Positions 52,146 through 60,741 of a stretch of 64,000 bases of DNA are shown one piece after another; position 1 is the first letter of the stretch, and each line of letters opens with the position of its first letter. The DNA lies in contig JAHBYL010000005.1 of the NCBI GenBank assembly GCA_019635955.1, positions 1 through 64,000 on the forward strand, given 5' to 3'. The notes below the pieces were generated by a model. That model worked only from the letters and a program-made list of their open reading frames with translations. It was not told where the DNA came from and did no database searches. A program made the translations under genes and the position numbers. The DNA is from Parvibaculum sp. Its GTDB lineage: Bacteria > Pseudomonadota > Alphaproteobacteria > Parvibaculales > Parvibaculaceae.

Positions 52146-52985
52146 CTACTTTGCCAAGCGGTAATGCATCACACCCCAGGCAAGCCAGCCCCTATCGGCC
52201 CCGTCCACCCAGCGCTCAAGGCCTTTCAGCATATTGTCGAGATATTCGGTGCTGGCGCCCTTGGTCAGCCGCTCGTAATTCGCCTCGAGCTCCTGCCCCA
52301 CCCGCCAGTAATGGCGGCGGAGCTGGTGCGTCATTTCGATCACGTCGCATTTCTCGAAACCGCGCTTTGCGAGCTCCCGGTCGTAGAAGCCGAAACTGCC
52401 GAGCGTCTCGAGGTGAATGCGATCGAGGATCGGCTGCAATACGCCGTCCGGGCAATCATCCGCCTGCATCGGGTCGGTGAAGATGAACTCGCCCCCCGGC
52501 CTCAGGACGCGCTTCACCTCATCGAGGACGCGCGGCCGGTTGCCGCTATGCAGAATCGCATCCTGAGACCAGACGACATCGATGCAGCGGTCCTCGACCG
52601 GAATATTCTCGAAATCGCCATGCAGCACCTCGATGCGGCCGTCGAGTCCGGCCTTCGCGTTCAGTTCGCGATTGAGCCGGTTTTGCGTCTCGCTGATATT
52701 GACGCAGATGACCTCGCAGCCCCGGGTCTTCGCAAGATGCCGCGCCGCACCGCCATAGCCCGCGCCGATATCGAGCACGACGGAATCCCGCGTCAGGCCC
52801 TTGAGCATGGAAGCGAGCGTTTCGTCGTTCCGGTGGCTCGCCGGCACGATTGGCTCATCATCGCTCTCATACATGCCGATATGGATGTCCTCCCCACCCC
52901 AAATGGTGAAGTAGAAGGCATCCGCATCCGGACTGTCATAATAGGCTTCGGCCTGCGCCACTGCGGCGGATCTAGTCTTGCTCAT
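52146..52985 (-). CDS. sarcosine/dimethylglycine N-methyltransferase
   Basis: 279 residues from ATG 52985. VVLDIGAGYGGAARHLAK is the SAM-binding motif; YYDSPDADAFYFTIWGGEDIHIG and VWSQDAILHSGNRPRVLDEV match the sarcosine/dimethylglycine methyltransferase (SDMT) group. Adds the second and third methyl groups to give glycine betaine. Starts 14 bases inside the upstream gene, so translation is coupled. Confidence 0.9.
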   Translation of the reverse strand: MSKTRSAAVAQAEAYYDSPDADAFYFTIWGGEDIHIGMYESDDEPIVPASHRNDETLASMLKGLTRDSVVLDIGAGYGGAARHLAKTRGCEVICVNISETQNRLNRELNAKAGLDGRIEVLHGDFENIPVEDRCIDVVWSQDAILHSGNRPRVLDEVKRVLRPGGEFIFTDPMQADDCPDGVLQPILDRIHLETLGSFGFYDRELAKRGFEKCDVIEMTHQLRRHYWRVGQELEANYERLTKGASTEYLDNMLKGLERWVDGADRGWLAWGVMHYRLAK

Positions 52986-53784
52986 GATAGGTCTTCTCCG
53001 CGACGTGAATGAAGAAATCGGTTTCCTCGTCCTTGTAGTCCGCCGCGAAATCGCCATAGGTCGTGACCTTCTGGAAGCCGATCTCATGCATCAGCTTGCG
53101 CGTGTAGCTCTTGCGCAAGGGAAACATGTTGAGGTGATAGACCGCGCCATCGGCGAAGGTGTAGCGGAAGCGCGCAAGACTATCGTCGACATGTTCCGGC
53201 TCTGCGCTCACCCGGTCTCCGCAATAGTAATATTTCTTCTTCGACTTGAATCCGAGGTCGAGAATGGCGTCGTAATTGCGCTGGTCGAGAATGAGAATGC
53301 CGTCATGGCGAAGTGCGGCATAAAACTCCGCCAGCGCCCGGCGACGGTCGCGCTCGTCAAACAGATGCGTGAAGGAGTTACCAAGACAGATGATCGCGTC
53401 GAACTTCCCGTGCACATCCTTGTTGAGCCAGCGCCAGTCGGCATGAACGGCTTGCATGACGAAGCCGTGATCGCGCCCGTTGGCAAAGGCCTTGGCGAGC
53501 ATTTCAGCGCTGCCATCGACGCTCGTCACATCGAAACCGGCCTTGAGGAGCTGCACGGAATTGAAACCCGTACCGGTCGCCACATCGAGAATCTTCTGCT
53601 TCCCCCTGCTCCGAAGGATGTCGATGAAGAACTGTCCCTCGCTTTCTGCACGGCTGTCCCAGTCGATGAGATCGTCCCACTTCTCGACGAAGGGCTCGAC
53701 ATACTCATGCTGATAATTGTCGGTCTCACGCATCGCCAGCGGATCGTCGCCGAACTCCTGTTCGTTTTTTCTGAGTTGTTTCAT
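52972..53784 (-). CDS. glycine/sarcosine N-methyltransferase
   Basis: 270 residues. RETDNYQHEYVEPFVEKWDD at the N-terminus, ILDVATGTGFNSVQLLKAGF (SAM site), CLGNSFTHLFDERDRRRALA and LDQRNYDAILDLGF are near-invariant in GSMT. Methylates glycine to sarcosine and dimethylglycine, starting de novo betaine synthesis from glycine. This route is best known in halophiles and cyanobacteria, less common in alphaproteobacteria. GAGGAG precedes the ATG. Confidence 0.93.
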   Translation of the reverse strand: MKQLRKNEQEFGDDPLAMRETDNYQHEYVEPFVEKWDDLIDWDSRAESEGQFFIDILRSRGKQKILDVATGTGFNSVQLLKAGFDVTSVDGSAEMLAKAFANGRDHGFVMQAVHADWRWLNKDVHGKFDAIICLGNSFTHLFDERDRRRALAEFYAALRHDGILILDQRNYDAILDLGFKSKKKYYYCGDRVSAEPEHVDDSLARFRYTFADGAVYHLNMFPLRKSYTRKLMHEIGFQKVTTYGDFAADYKDEETDFFIHVAEKTYHEQD

Positions 53785-54166
53785 GGTGGCGCTCCTCGCG
53801 AAATGACGGCGCGTGCAAGCGCTTGACGCGCCGCCGGGAATAACAAACGGTCCGGCCGCTGGAGGGCCGAAAACCTATGAATCCGATGTCTGAAGCCCGC
53901 GAAAGTTAAGCCGCGCAATTCGCACGAAGCGGGCCGCATCCCATGGCGCCAGTGAAAACGGCAAGGCAGCGAGGCTGCGGGATGCGGCTGAAGGACAAAT
54001 CCGCGTCGGAGACACGGATTATGGATAAGCCCACTCAGCATCGGCACGCTAACAAAGCACTTCCGATGCCGCAACCTTGTGAGGCGAAAAATCCATGCGA
54101 ATAGCGCTGATACGCAATTTTCAGCGATATGAGCGGAGCTTTGAGCGAAATGTGTGAAGCGGCGTG
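53785..54166. promoter_or_regulatory. upstream region of the betaine operon
   Basis: 382 non-coding bases between the glycine methyltransferase and the MscS-type gene. Contains the 10-bp palindrome CAAGCGCTTG (53816-53825) about 32 bases upstream of the ATG, where it could be an operator. No clear terminator for the channel gene. No other feature found. Confidence 0.3.
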
Positions 54167-55279
54167 TTACTGCGCTTCGCTCAACAATCCACCATCTGCC
54201 TCGCGATTCTCATTGAGCGAGACGCTGCGCACGAGCGGCAATGACTGCGGATGATGATCGCGAATCCACGCGACGAGCTTCTCGCGCACCTCGCAGCGCA
54301 GATCCCAGGCTTCAGGCGATGTGCGCGCGCTCACCAACGCGCGAATCTCGATTGTCCGCGCCGTGGCCTCCGTCACCTGAATGACGGACACTTTTCCGTC
54401 CCACAGCGGAATATCCTTCACGATTTCCGAAAGATAGGCGCGCATCTCATCGACCGGCAGCGAATAATCGGCATGAAGAAAGACTGTGCCGATGATGGAA
54501 GCGCTCTCCCGTGTCCAGTTCGTGAACGGATTCTGGATGAAATATGAAAGCGGCACGATGAGCCGCCGCCAGTCCCATATGCGGATCACGACATAAGTGG
54601 CGCCGATTTCCTCGATCCACCCCCATTCGCCTTCGATGACCACCGCATCGTCGATACGGATCGGCTGCGTCACGGCAATCTGAATACCTGCGATCAGGTT
54701 TTCGAGAACCGGACGCGCCGCAAAGCCGAGCACGAGGCCCGCTGCTCCTGCCGATGCAAAAATGCTGACGCCATACTGGCGCACGGATTCGAATGTCATC
54801 AATGCAGCGCCGAGCGCGAGAAGCACGATCATCGTGTCCATGACGCGGCGCAGAATGCGAACCTGCGTTACCTGCTTGCGGGCGAGAAGATTATCCGCAA
54901 CGTCGATGCGGAAACGCCGCAGATAGGTGTCGCTGACGATATGAACGATCGTCACGCCGAGCCAGGCCAGAATCGCGATCAGCCCGACGCCCATGACGGA
55001 ACTGATCCGGGCGCGCGCATCGTCTTCAAGCGGCGCCGCCTGCAGGATGAGCGCGCAGGCAACAAAGATGGCAATGGCGCCGGTGAGTTTCCGTGTGCGT
55101 CGGAGCACCGTCTGTATATAGACCGCGCGATGCGAGAACGCCGCCGTGAGAAGCCTGATTGCAATGGCATGTATCAGCAGCGCCACGACCACCGCGATCG
55201 CGAGCAGGATCAACGTCGCTGCCCATGAAGGCATCCAGCCGAAAATCAAGACGAAAGGCGGAAATTGCTGATCGTTCAC
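54167..55279 (-). CDS. MscS-family mechanosensitive channel
   Basis: 370 residues. Four or five membrane helices (about 18-45, 65-82, 95-115, 145-165, 170-190); the pore-lining helix has GVSIFASAGAAGLVLGFAARPVLENLIAG, the Ala/Gly pattern of MscS. A cytoplasmic beta and alpha/beta domain follows (VVIEGEWGWIEEIGATYVVIR). Releases osmolytes on hypo-osmotic shock. Placed beside betaine synthesis. Confidence 0.92.
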   Translation of the reverse strand: MNDQQFPPFVLIFGWMPSWAATLILLAIAVVVALLIHAIAIRLLTAAFSHRAVYIQTVLRRTRKLTGAIAIFVACALILQAAPLEDDARARISSVMGVGLIAILAWLGVTIVHIVSDTYLRRFRIDVADNLLARKQVTQVRILRRVMDTMIVLLALGAALMTFESVRQYGVSIFASAGAAGLVLGFAARPVLENLIAGIQIAVTQPIRIDDAVVIEGEWGWIEEIGATYVVIRIWDWRRLIVPLSYFIQNPFTNWTRESASIIGTVFLHADYSLPVDEMRAYLSEIVKDIPLWDGKVSVIQVTEATARTIEIRALVSARTSPEAWDLRCEVREKLVAWIRDHHPQSLPLVRSVSLNENREADGGLLSEAQ

Positions 55280-55372
55280 ACACCCGTTCCGCGACTGGTT
55301 CCACTTCAGACCCAGTCACGATAGGTCGCGTATCCGTCTCGGCAAGTGCAAGCCGGCGCCCGCCTTGCCCGA

Positions 55373-56260
55373 CTATTGCGGAGGCACGTGCGTTCTCAGA
55401 AACGATATCTGATCGCCAATGACCGCTTCGCGAATGTCGGGCCGGTAGACGTCGAAATGCCGGATCGGATACCGCCTGATCTCACCGCGCGGTGCGAACT
55501 TGGCGATTTCCAAGACCAGTTCGACGGGCGTTTCCTTGTCGTGCTCGGCGACGCTCAGGAGAAGTGGCGCATCGAGTTTCTTCGCATGATCGCTCGGCTT
55601 GTATCTGGCCATTTCCAGAATGCCCGCCGGCGCTATCCGGTTTTCCCAGGTCGTCTTGCCGGTTCCGATCATCGCCTCGACGATTTCCGCCGCCTCGTCC
55701 GACGCCATCACCGCCAGTTCTCCCGGGCGGCCGACCGCCTTGATATAGCGCCTCGGCAATCCGAGCTTTCCACGAAGCCAGTCGGAGAGGATCGCCCGGA
55801 ATAGTTTCTGCGTGTCTTTCCTGCTGCGTCCCTCGACGGTTTTCGGAAAGCCGTTGAACGGCACCTGCGAAATCACGGCCGAAATTTTCCCGTCTCGCGC
55901 CGCTGCAACCACCACATGCCCGCCGCCGAGCGATGAGCCCCAGAGGGCGATCCGCGCCGGATCGACGGAAGGTTCCGCGCGAGCAAAGGCGATGGCCGCC
56001 GTGATATCCGCGAGCTGTCCCTCGACGGAGATTAGCTGGCGCGGCCTGCCCTCGCTCTCACCGAACCCGCGATAGTCGAATGTGAGGACGGCATAACCGG
56101 CTTCGCAGAACATTCGCGCCGCATCTTCAAGCCGGTCCATCGTCCCGCCAAAACCGTGACACATGACGAGACAGGCATGAGGCGGCGCCCCGTCCGGCGT
56201 GCGGAGATAGCCCTTGATCAGGGTCTTTCCCGATTTGAACGATAGCGCGCGCCGGTCCAT
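55373..56260 (-). CDS. alpha/beta hydrolase
   Basis: 295 residues. CHGFGGTMDRLEDAARMF, FDYRGFGESEG and the nucleophile elbow GSSLGGGH identify a serine hydrolase of the dienelactone/Xaa-Pro-like group; catalytic His in RYPIRHFDVY. ATG 56260 has GGGAGG five bases upstream. A 28-bp palindrome sits 18 bases above this start, so the gene is very likely controlled by the adjacent TetR protein. Confidence 0.85.
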   Translation of the reverse strand: MDRRALSFKSGKTLIKGYLRTPDGAPPHACLVMCHGFGGTMDRLEDAARMFCEAGYAVLTFDYRGFGESEGRPRQLISVEGQLADITAAIAFARAEPSVDPARIALWGSSLGGGHVVVAAARDGKISAVISQVPFNGFPKTVEGRSRKDTQKLFRAILSDWLRGKLGLPRRYIKAVGRPGELAVMASDEAAEIVEAMIGTGKTTWENRIAPAGILEMARYKPSDHAKKLDAPLLLSVAEHDKETPVELVLEIAKFAPRGEIRRYPIRHFDVYRPDIREAVIGDQISFLRTHVPPQ

Positions 56261-56277
56261 GAATGCCTCCCGCTCCA

Positions 56278-56305
56278 TATTTCGATACATATATGTATCG
56301 AAATA
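56278..56305. promoter_or_regulatory. 28-bp perfect palindrome, probable TetR operator
   Basis: Left half TATTTCGATACATA and its exact reverse complement meet at 56291/56292. It is AT-rich, lies between the TetR stop (56327) and the hydrolase start (56260), and has the length expected for a TetR dimer pair. Probably the operator of the hydrolase promoter. Confidence 0.75.
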
Positions 56306-56326
56306 AAGGGTTCAAGCACAGACGCA

Positions 56327-56926
56327 TTATTTTGCCGCAAGCAGCCCCAATGCCCTGAAGCTGCGGCGAAGATAGGCTCTTGCCTCGGCCTCGCCCGGTG
56401 CCTCCGTTCGCATGAGCAGCAGGTTCAGGAATACACCGGCGATCAGCGCTTCGAGCGCAGCCAGGTCCGTGTCGGATGGCAATTCCCCCTCGCGCTTCGC
56501 ACGCGCGAGAAGCTTGCGGAATTCGGCCTGGCGGGGCCCGAGCTGCGTCTTCAGATAAATCTCGAACAGGGCCGGCGCTGCCAGAAGCTGCGTCACCAGC
56601 GGTCGCGCAAAAGGCTGCGAGACGAGGCGCGGCACGATGTCGACAGCCTGCTGCAACACGCCGGCAAGCGGCAGATCGCGCCACTCGCCCGCTTGTTCCT
56701 CGGCGCCGATCCTGATCTGGGCGATGGCATCGGCAAGCAGCGCCTCGCGCGAAGCCCAGCGCCGGTAGAGCGTCGTGCGCGCCACACCTGCACGCCGCGC
56801 CACCTCCTCAAGGCTCGTTCCCGCCGCCCCCCTCTCGATGAAGAGGCCGAGCGCAGCATCCAAAATCGCCTTGTCCGCCTCGTTGTCCCGCGGCCTTCCC
56901 CGCCGGCGCCCGCCCTCAGCCGCCAT
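56327..56926 (-). CDS. TetR-family transcriptional regulator
   Basis: 199 residues. N-terminal HTH (GTSLEEVARRAGVARTTLYRRWASREALLADAI) and a full-length ligand domain of the C-terminal TetR_C type. Starts 11 bases inside the upstream DUF2459 gene. The palindrome downstream is the best candidate for its target. Ligand unknown. Confidence 0.92.
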   Translation of the reverse strand: MAAEGGRRRGRPRDNEADKAILDAALGLFIERGAAGTSLEEVARRAGVARTTLYRRWASREALLADAIAQIRIGAEEQAGEWRDLPLAGVLQQAVDIVPRLVSQPFARPLVTQLLAAPALFEIYLKTQLGPRQAEFRKLLARAKREGELPSDTDLAALEALIAGVFLNLLLMRTEAPGEAEARAYLRRSFRALGLLAAK

Positions 56927-57557
56927 TTACGGCACCCCCCGCATTGAGCGGACGCAGCTGCTTCATAAGGTCTTCGGCGCGCTGCACGCCCCGCGCCTGC
57001 ACCGAAACGCCCGCCGTTTCGAGCCCGCGCGCCGTCCAGGTGTTGCAGGTATTGGTGAGGCTGAAGCGGCCAGTCGCCGGATAGAAGGCGCTGAAGGCAT
57101 AGAGCCCCTTGGCCGAAACCTCCGCGCGCGCCCCCTCCCGCGCGAAACTCTCATGAAGATAGCCGATCAGCACGGCGAAATTCTCCGGTGCGAATTCGAG
57201 CGCGACTTCTTCCACATCGCTGAAATATTCGGATGGCCGGGCCGTCAGCGCTGCAAGATGGACGACGGCGGGCCCCGGAAAGGCCGCGCCGATGGCCGCC
57301 AGCACGCCCGCCTCCGGCTCCGGATAGAAATCCGCATCGCCCCAGCCGAATTCGAGATAGAGGGCGCCGGGAAAATCCGCCGCCTCGGGGATTTTGCCGT
57401 GCGGGATATCCTCCACGGCGACGACAATGCCCGTGTGCCAGCCATTGCTGCTGACATAAACGGTGCGCGCCTCACCCGCCGCGAACGCCCAGGCCGCCGC
57501 CGGATACAGGGCGAGGAGGAGAATGAGCGCCAGCCTCGTGCCTTTCATTCGCTGCAT
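56916..57557 (-). CDS. DUF2459 (TIGR02117) family exported protein
   Basis: 213 residues. Signal peptide (about 1-25, ending AAWA) and the family pattern SSNGWHTGIVV, YLEFGWGDADFYP and LTNTCNTWTARGL. Homologues sit in urease or stress loci; function unknown. ATG 57557 has AGGA five bases upstream. One base after the TRIC gene stop. Confidence 0.82.
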   Translation of the reverse strand: MQRMKGTRLALILLLALYPAAAWAFAAGEARTVYVSSNGWHTGIVVAVEDIPHGKIPEAADFPGALYLEFGWGDADFYPEPEAGVLAAIGAAFPGPAVVHLAALTARPSEYFSDVEEVALEFAPENFAVLIGYLHESFAREGARAEVSAKGLYAFSAFYPATGRFSLTNTCNTWTARGLETAGVSVQARGVQRAEDLMKQLRPLNAGGAVNGG

Positions 57558-57558
57558 C

Positions 57559-58191
57559 TCAGTCCTCGCCCGGATCGACCTTCAGCGTCGGGATCGACCA
57601 GTTGTAATGGATCGCAGGGAGCCGGATCGCGAGCACCGCGCCGCTCGACAACCAGAAGGTCAGAAGCGGCGGCCAGCCCATCCAGTCCCCCAGCACGAAG
57701 AGCGAAGCGCCGCAAAGCGCGGCCAGCGCATAGACTTCCTTGCGCAGGATGGTCGGCGTCCGGTTCGCCAGCACGTCGCGGATGATGCCGCCGACAATGC
57801 CGGTGATGACGCCCATCACCACCGCGATGAAGCCCGATGTACCCGTTTCCAGCGCCTTGCGCGTGCCGAGCGAGACGAACACGGCAAGCCCCACGGCATC
57901 GGCGATGGCGACCGGCCGCCGGACCCGGTGGGCAAAGCGCGCGAAGGGAATCGTCGCGAGCGCGGCCGCGCCAGCCAGCACCACATACCAGGGCGCCGCA
58001 ATCCAGAAGATCGGCGCGCCGAGCAGGAGGTCGCGCACCGTGCCGCCGCCGACGGCGACGATGATGCCGAGCACCATGACGCCGAACCAGTCCATCTGCC
58101 GTTCGCCGGCAACAAGCGCACCCGAAACCGCGAAAGCGGCGATCCCGACAAGCTGGAGTGAGAGAAGTAGATCGATCATGTCCATCGTCAA
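57559..58191 (-). CDS. trimeric intracellular cation channel family membrane protein (UPF0126/YadS)
   Basis: 210 residues with seven hydrophobic segments and two glycine-rich repeats: FAVSGALVAG...VVGGGTVRDLLLG and GGIIRDVLANRTP are the UPF0126 duplication. Related prokaryotic TRIC proteins conduct potassium and sodium. Divergent from an AI-2E-type gene. Confidence 0.9.
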   Translation of the reverse strand: MTMDMIDLLLSLQLVGIAAFAVSGALVAGERQMDWFGVMVLGIIVAVGGGTVRDLLLGAPIFWIAAPWYVVLAGAAALATIPFARFAHRVRRPVAIADAVGLAVFVSLGTRKALETGTSGFIAVVMGVITGIVGGIIRDVLANRTPTILRKEVYALAALCGASLFVLGDWMGWPPLLTFWLSSGAVLAIRLPAIHYNWSIPTLKVDPGED

Positions 58192-58341
58192 ACGCTAGCG
58201 CCACTGGCGGCCGGGTGCCAGCCCGCGCGGCAATATGCTTGCCCCGCCCGGCCCCGGCTGCCAGTCTTGCGAAAAGCCGTAGCGCTTCCGCCCCGCTTTC
58301 CCAAGCCGGAAAACAAGCCAGAAACCAAAGGGAGTACCGCC

Positions 58342-59448
58342 GTGCAGGAGGAGCCGCAGCATATCTCGCCCGCCCGGCGCGACGCCCCGGCACCGCAGGC
58401 GCCTCGCCCGATCTACTGGCTTCTCGGCCTCGTCGCCACCGCTCTCGCACTGGTTGCCATCGTGATCGGGCGGGAATTCCTCGCGCCGCTCGCCGTCGCG
58501 ATTCTCCTTTTCAGCCTCATCTCGGCGCTGATCGACCTTGCCCGCCATTTCCGGATCGGATCGCTCGCCATACCGAACTGGGTCGCGACCCTCACGGTCT
58601 CCCTGCTCACGGCGGCGGCGCTGATGGTCCTGTTCGGCCTCCTGTCGGCGCAGATCAATGCCGCGGTCGCCACTGCCTCCGACTATACCGACCGTGCCGA
58701 ACAGGCGATTTCCGCGCTCTTTGCCTGGCTCGGCGAAGATGCCGCCGCGGCCGCACAGGCCGCCTTCCGCGACATCGATCTCGGCGACAATCTCCGGCTG
58801 CTGGCGGGCTCGGCCGGCGGCCTGCTCATCTCGACCATTCTCGTCATTCTCTATATCGGCTTTTTGTTCGCCGAACGGCCGCATTTCGCCGCCAAGTTCG
58901 AGAAGCTCTTTCCCGATCCCGACCGCGCAAACCGGCTGCGCCATATTCTCGGCGCGATCGGTCGCAGCGTCCGGCACTATGTTCTGGTCAAGACGGCGGT
59001 CAGCCTCACCACGGCGGGCGTCGTCTATGTCATCCTGCTGCTGCTCGGCATCGACTTCGCGGAGCCCATCGCGACGCTCACCTTCTTCTTCAACTTCATT
59101 CCGAATATCGGTTCGATCGCCGCGTCGCTTCTGCCCGCCATGGTGGCGCTGGTGCAGTTCGGCGACTGGCCCATGGCGCTCATCGTGCTGTTCGGTGTCG
59201 GCGCGATCCAGTTCTCCATCGGCAACATCATCGAGCCCATGCTGATGGGCCGTGCGCTGCACCTGTCGTCGCTCGCGATCATCCTGTCGCTGACATTCTG
59301 GGGCGCGGTCTGGGGCGTGGTCGGGCTCTTTCTCGCGGTGCCGATCATGGTGGTGGTCATGATCGTCTGCGCCCATGTGCCGGGCCTCAAACCCGTGGCG
59401 ATCCTGCTCTCGCGCGATGGCGACCTGAACGAGAGCGGCGAAAGCTAG
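58342..59448 (+). CDS. AI-2E family transporter
   Basis: 368 residues from GTG 58342 (GGGAG seven bases upstream; TTG 58267 is open but unlikely). Eight membrane helices with a central soluble region; FFFNFIPNIGSIAASLLPA and the block GAVWGVVGLFLAVPIMVV are family motifs. The family includes TqsA and sodium/proton exchangers; substrate unknown. Confidence 0.88.
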   Translation: MQEEPQHISPARRDAPAPQAPRPIYWLLGLVATALALVAIVIGREFLAPLAVAILLFSLISALIDLARHFRIGSLAIPNWVATLTVSLLTAAALMVLFGLLSAQINAAVATASDYTDRAEQAISALFAWLGEDAAAAAQAAFRDIDLGDNLRLLAGSAGGLLISTILVILYIGFLFAERPHFAAKFEKLFPDPDRANRLRHILGAIGRSVRHYVLVKTAVSLTTAGVVYVILLLLGIDFAEPIATLTFFFNFIPNIGSIAASLLPAMVALVQFGDWPMALIVLFGVGAIQFSIGNIIEPMLMGRALHLSSLAIILSLTFWGAVWGVVGLFLAVPIMVVVMIVCAHVPGLKPVAILLSRDGDLNESGES

Positions 59449-59489
59449 AACTCGATCACCCGTGATCGTGAAAAGGGAACATGGCAGAG

Positions 59490-59627
59490 CTAGCGCCGGT
59501 GAAAGAAAAGGGCGTAGGCAGCGCCCATGGCGGATCCGACGCCCACCCCGAGCGGAATGTTGTCTATTGCGACCCCGAAGACCGATCCAATCGCGACGCC
59601 CCAGATCATGGCAATTCCGAAATTCAT
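59490..59627 (-). CDS. 45-residue glycine-rich membrane peptide
   Basis: Starts at ATG 59627 with GGGAGGAAA eight bases upstream, an unusually strong ribosome-binding site. The peptide begins MNFGIAMIWGVAIGSVFG and has repeated Gly-x3-Gly and Gly-Val-Gly spacing through two short hydrophobic helices, ending FFHRR. Typical of small glycine-zipper-like membrane proteins. No homologue named from memory. Confidence 0.7.
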   Translation of the reverse strand: MNFGIAMIWGVAIGSVFGVAIDNIPLGVGVGSAMGAAYALFFHRR

Positions 59628-59687
59628 GTGTTTCCTCCCTTCTCATGGAGCGATCCATGCCGGCGATCTGAACGAAGGCGAGGAAGC

Positions 59688-60119
59688 CTAGAACTCGATG
59701 ACGACCGATGGCGCGCTGCGCTTCGCCTCGCCGTGATGGACGACTTCAATATTGTTGCCGTCGGGATCGAGCACGAAGGCGGCGTAGTAGCCGGGGTGAT
59801 ACTGATCCCTGAGGCCGGGCGCGCCGAAATCGCGGCCGCCATGGGCGAGCGCCGTGCGGTAGACTTCATCCACCGTTGCCCGGTCCTTCGCCTGGAAGGC
59901 CAGATGGTTCCGTCCGGTCAATTCGCCGAATGCCGCCTCGCTGCCGGCGGAGGACACGACAAACTCGTCGGCCCAGAAATAGCCGTCCGGCGTGTCGGTG
60001 ACGGGAACCTCGAGCACGGCAAGAATGGCCTTGTAGAAATCCCTGCTGGCATCGAGATCCCTCACCACGAGTTGCACGTGATCGATAAGCCGGCCCCGGT
60101 GCAGTCGATTGAGTTCCAT
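59688..60119 (-). CDS. VOC (glyoxalase/bleomycin-resistance fold) protein
   Basis: 143 residues. LIDHVQLVVRDLDASRDFY starts the first beta-alpha-beta unit (metal His), and FVLDPDGNNIEVVHHG ends it (metal Glu). AAGGAGAAG lies upstream of ATG 60119. The reaction cannot be predicted. Last chromosomal gene before the prophage. Confidence 0.87.
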   Translation of the reverse strand: MELNRLHRGRLIDHVQLVVRDLDASRDFYKAILAVLEVPVTDTPDGYFWADEFVVSSAGSEAAFGELTGRNHLAFQAKDRATVDEVYRTALAHGGRDFGAPGLRDQYHPGYYAAFVLDPDGNNIEVVHHGEAKRSAPSVVIEF

Positions 60120-60232
60120 GGCTCTTCTCCTTCGGAAAATGGGTCCGTGAGGCTTCTTCAAACAACAACGAACGGAGGCGCCCAAACGATGCGGCGGCAT
60201 GTTGACTGATTGCGTGGAGAGGATGGGATTGG

Positions 60233-60258
60233 CGAAAACAGGCTTTGGCCTGTTTTCG
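60233..60258. repeat. perfect hairpin, possible terminator
   Basis: CGAAAACAGGC (60233-60243) pairs with GCCTGTTTTCG (60248-60258), four-base loop TTTG. A second hairpin, CGAGCGGC-GGT-GCCGCTCG, follows at 60283-60301. They could stop phage repressor transcripts or be host DNA; no poly-T tail beyond TTTTCG. Confidence 0.5.
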
Positions 60259-60320
60259 TCCTCGGCCTTACGGCCTTCGGATCGAGCGGCGGTGCCGCTC
60301 GCCTGTGGGGAGGTGATCGC

Positions 60321-60486
60321 TTTGGCACGGGCTATCGAGGGACCGAAACCACCGGGCGCGGCGGAAAGTGTTGTGGGTATCGGCACTTAACCGCCTCTCG
60401 ACATCCCGAAAACCCGGCGCGCGCTTTGGCACCGAACGAGCGGGATTGAGCGAAAGCGAGCACTTCGCGCACTTGTTTTGGCACGG
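60321..60486 (+). repeat. three direct repeats of TTTGGCAC, candidate transposase-binding sites
   Basis: TTTGGCACGG at 60321-60330, TTTGGCACCG at 60425-60434 and TTTGGCACGG at 60477-60486. The last two share a following GAGCGGGA. Spacing is 104 and 52. Mu's left end also has three spaced transposase sites, so the arrangement is suggestive. Confidence 0.45.
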
Positions 60487-60714
60487 AAGCGAGCGGGAAC
60501 AATCACCTTGCGCGCGGATCGTGAGCAGCCGGAAACCCAGAAAGTACCGCGACTTTCGCGCCGAGAAACGCCGCGCGTCCGGCCGCCTGGCGGGTGACGG
60601 TGCGGCCCGGCAATCCGTCACGGTCTGCGCAAATCGCCGTCCGCGCCGTGACGGTTCTCCAAGTCATTGAAATTAAGAGGATATCCAGCCGCGCCGGAGA
60701 GAGGTGTCCGCGAC

Positions 60715-60738
60715 GACGTGACGGCTAACAGTCACGTC
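60715..60738. repeat. inverted repeat next to the repressor stop
   Basis: GACGTGAC (60715-60722) and GTCACGTC (60731-60738) with eight-base loop, four bases before the repressor stop codon. Could be a terminator stem or protein site. Confidence 0.45.
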
Positions 60739-60741
60739 TAT

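Larger units (their letters stand above)
60120..60741. other. non-coding region containing the prophage left end
   Basis: 622 bases between the VOC gene and the phage repressor. Its right part belongs to a Mu-like prophage, whose repressor reads towards the left end. The junction is not resolved. Contains two hairpins (60233-60258, 60283-60301), three TTTGGCAC repeats and four GTGACGG copies. Confidence 0.6.
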
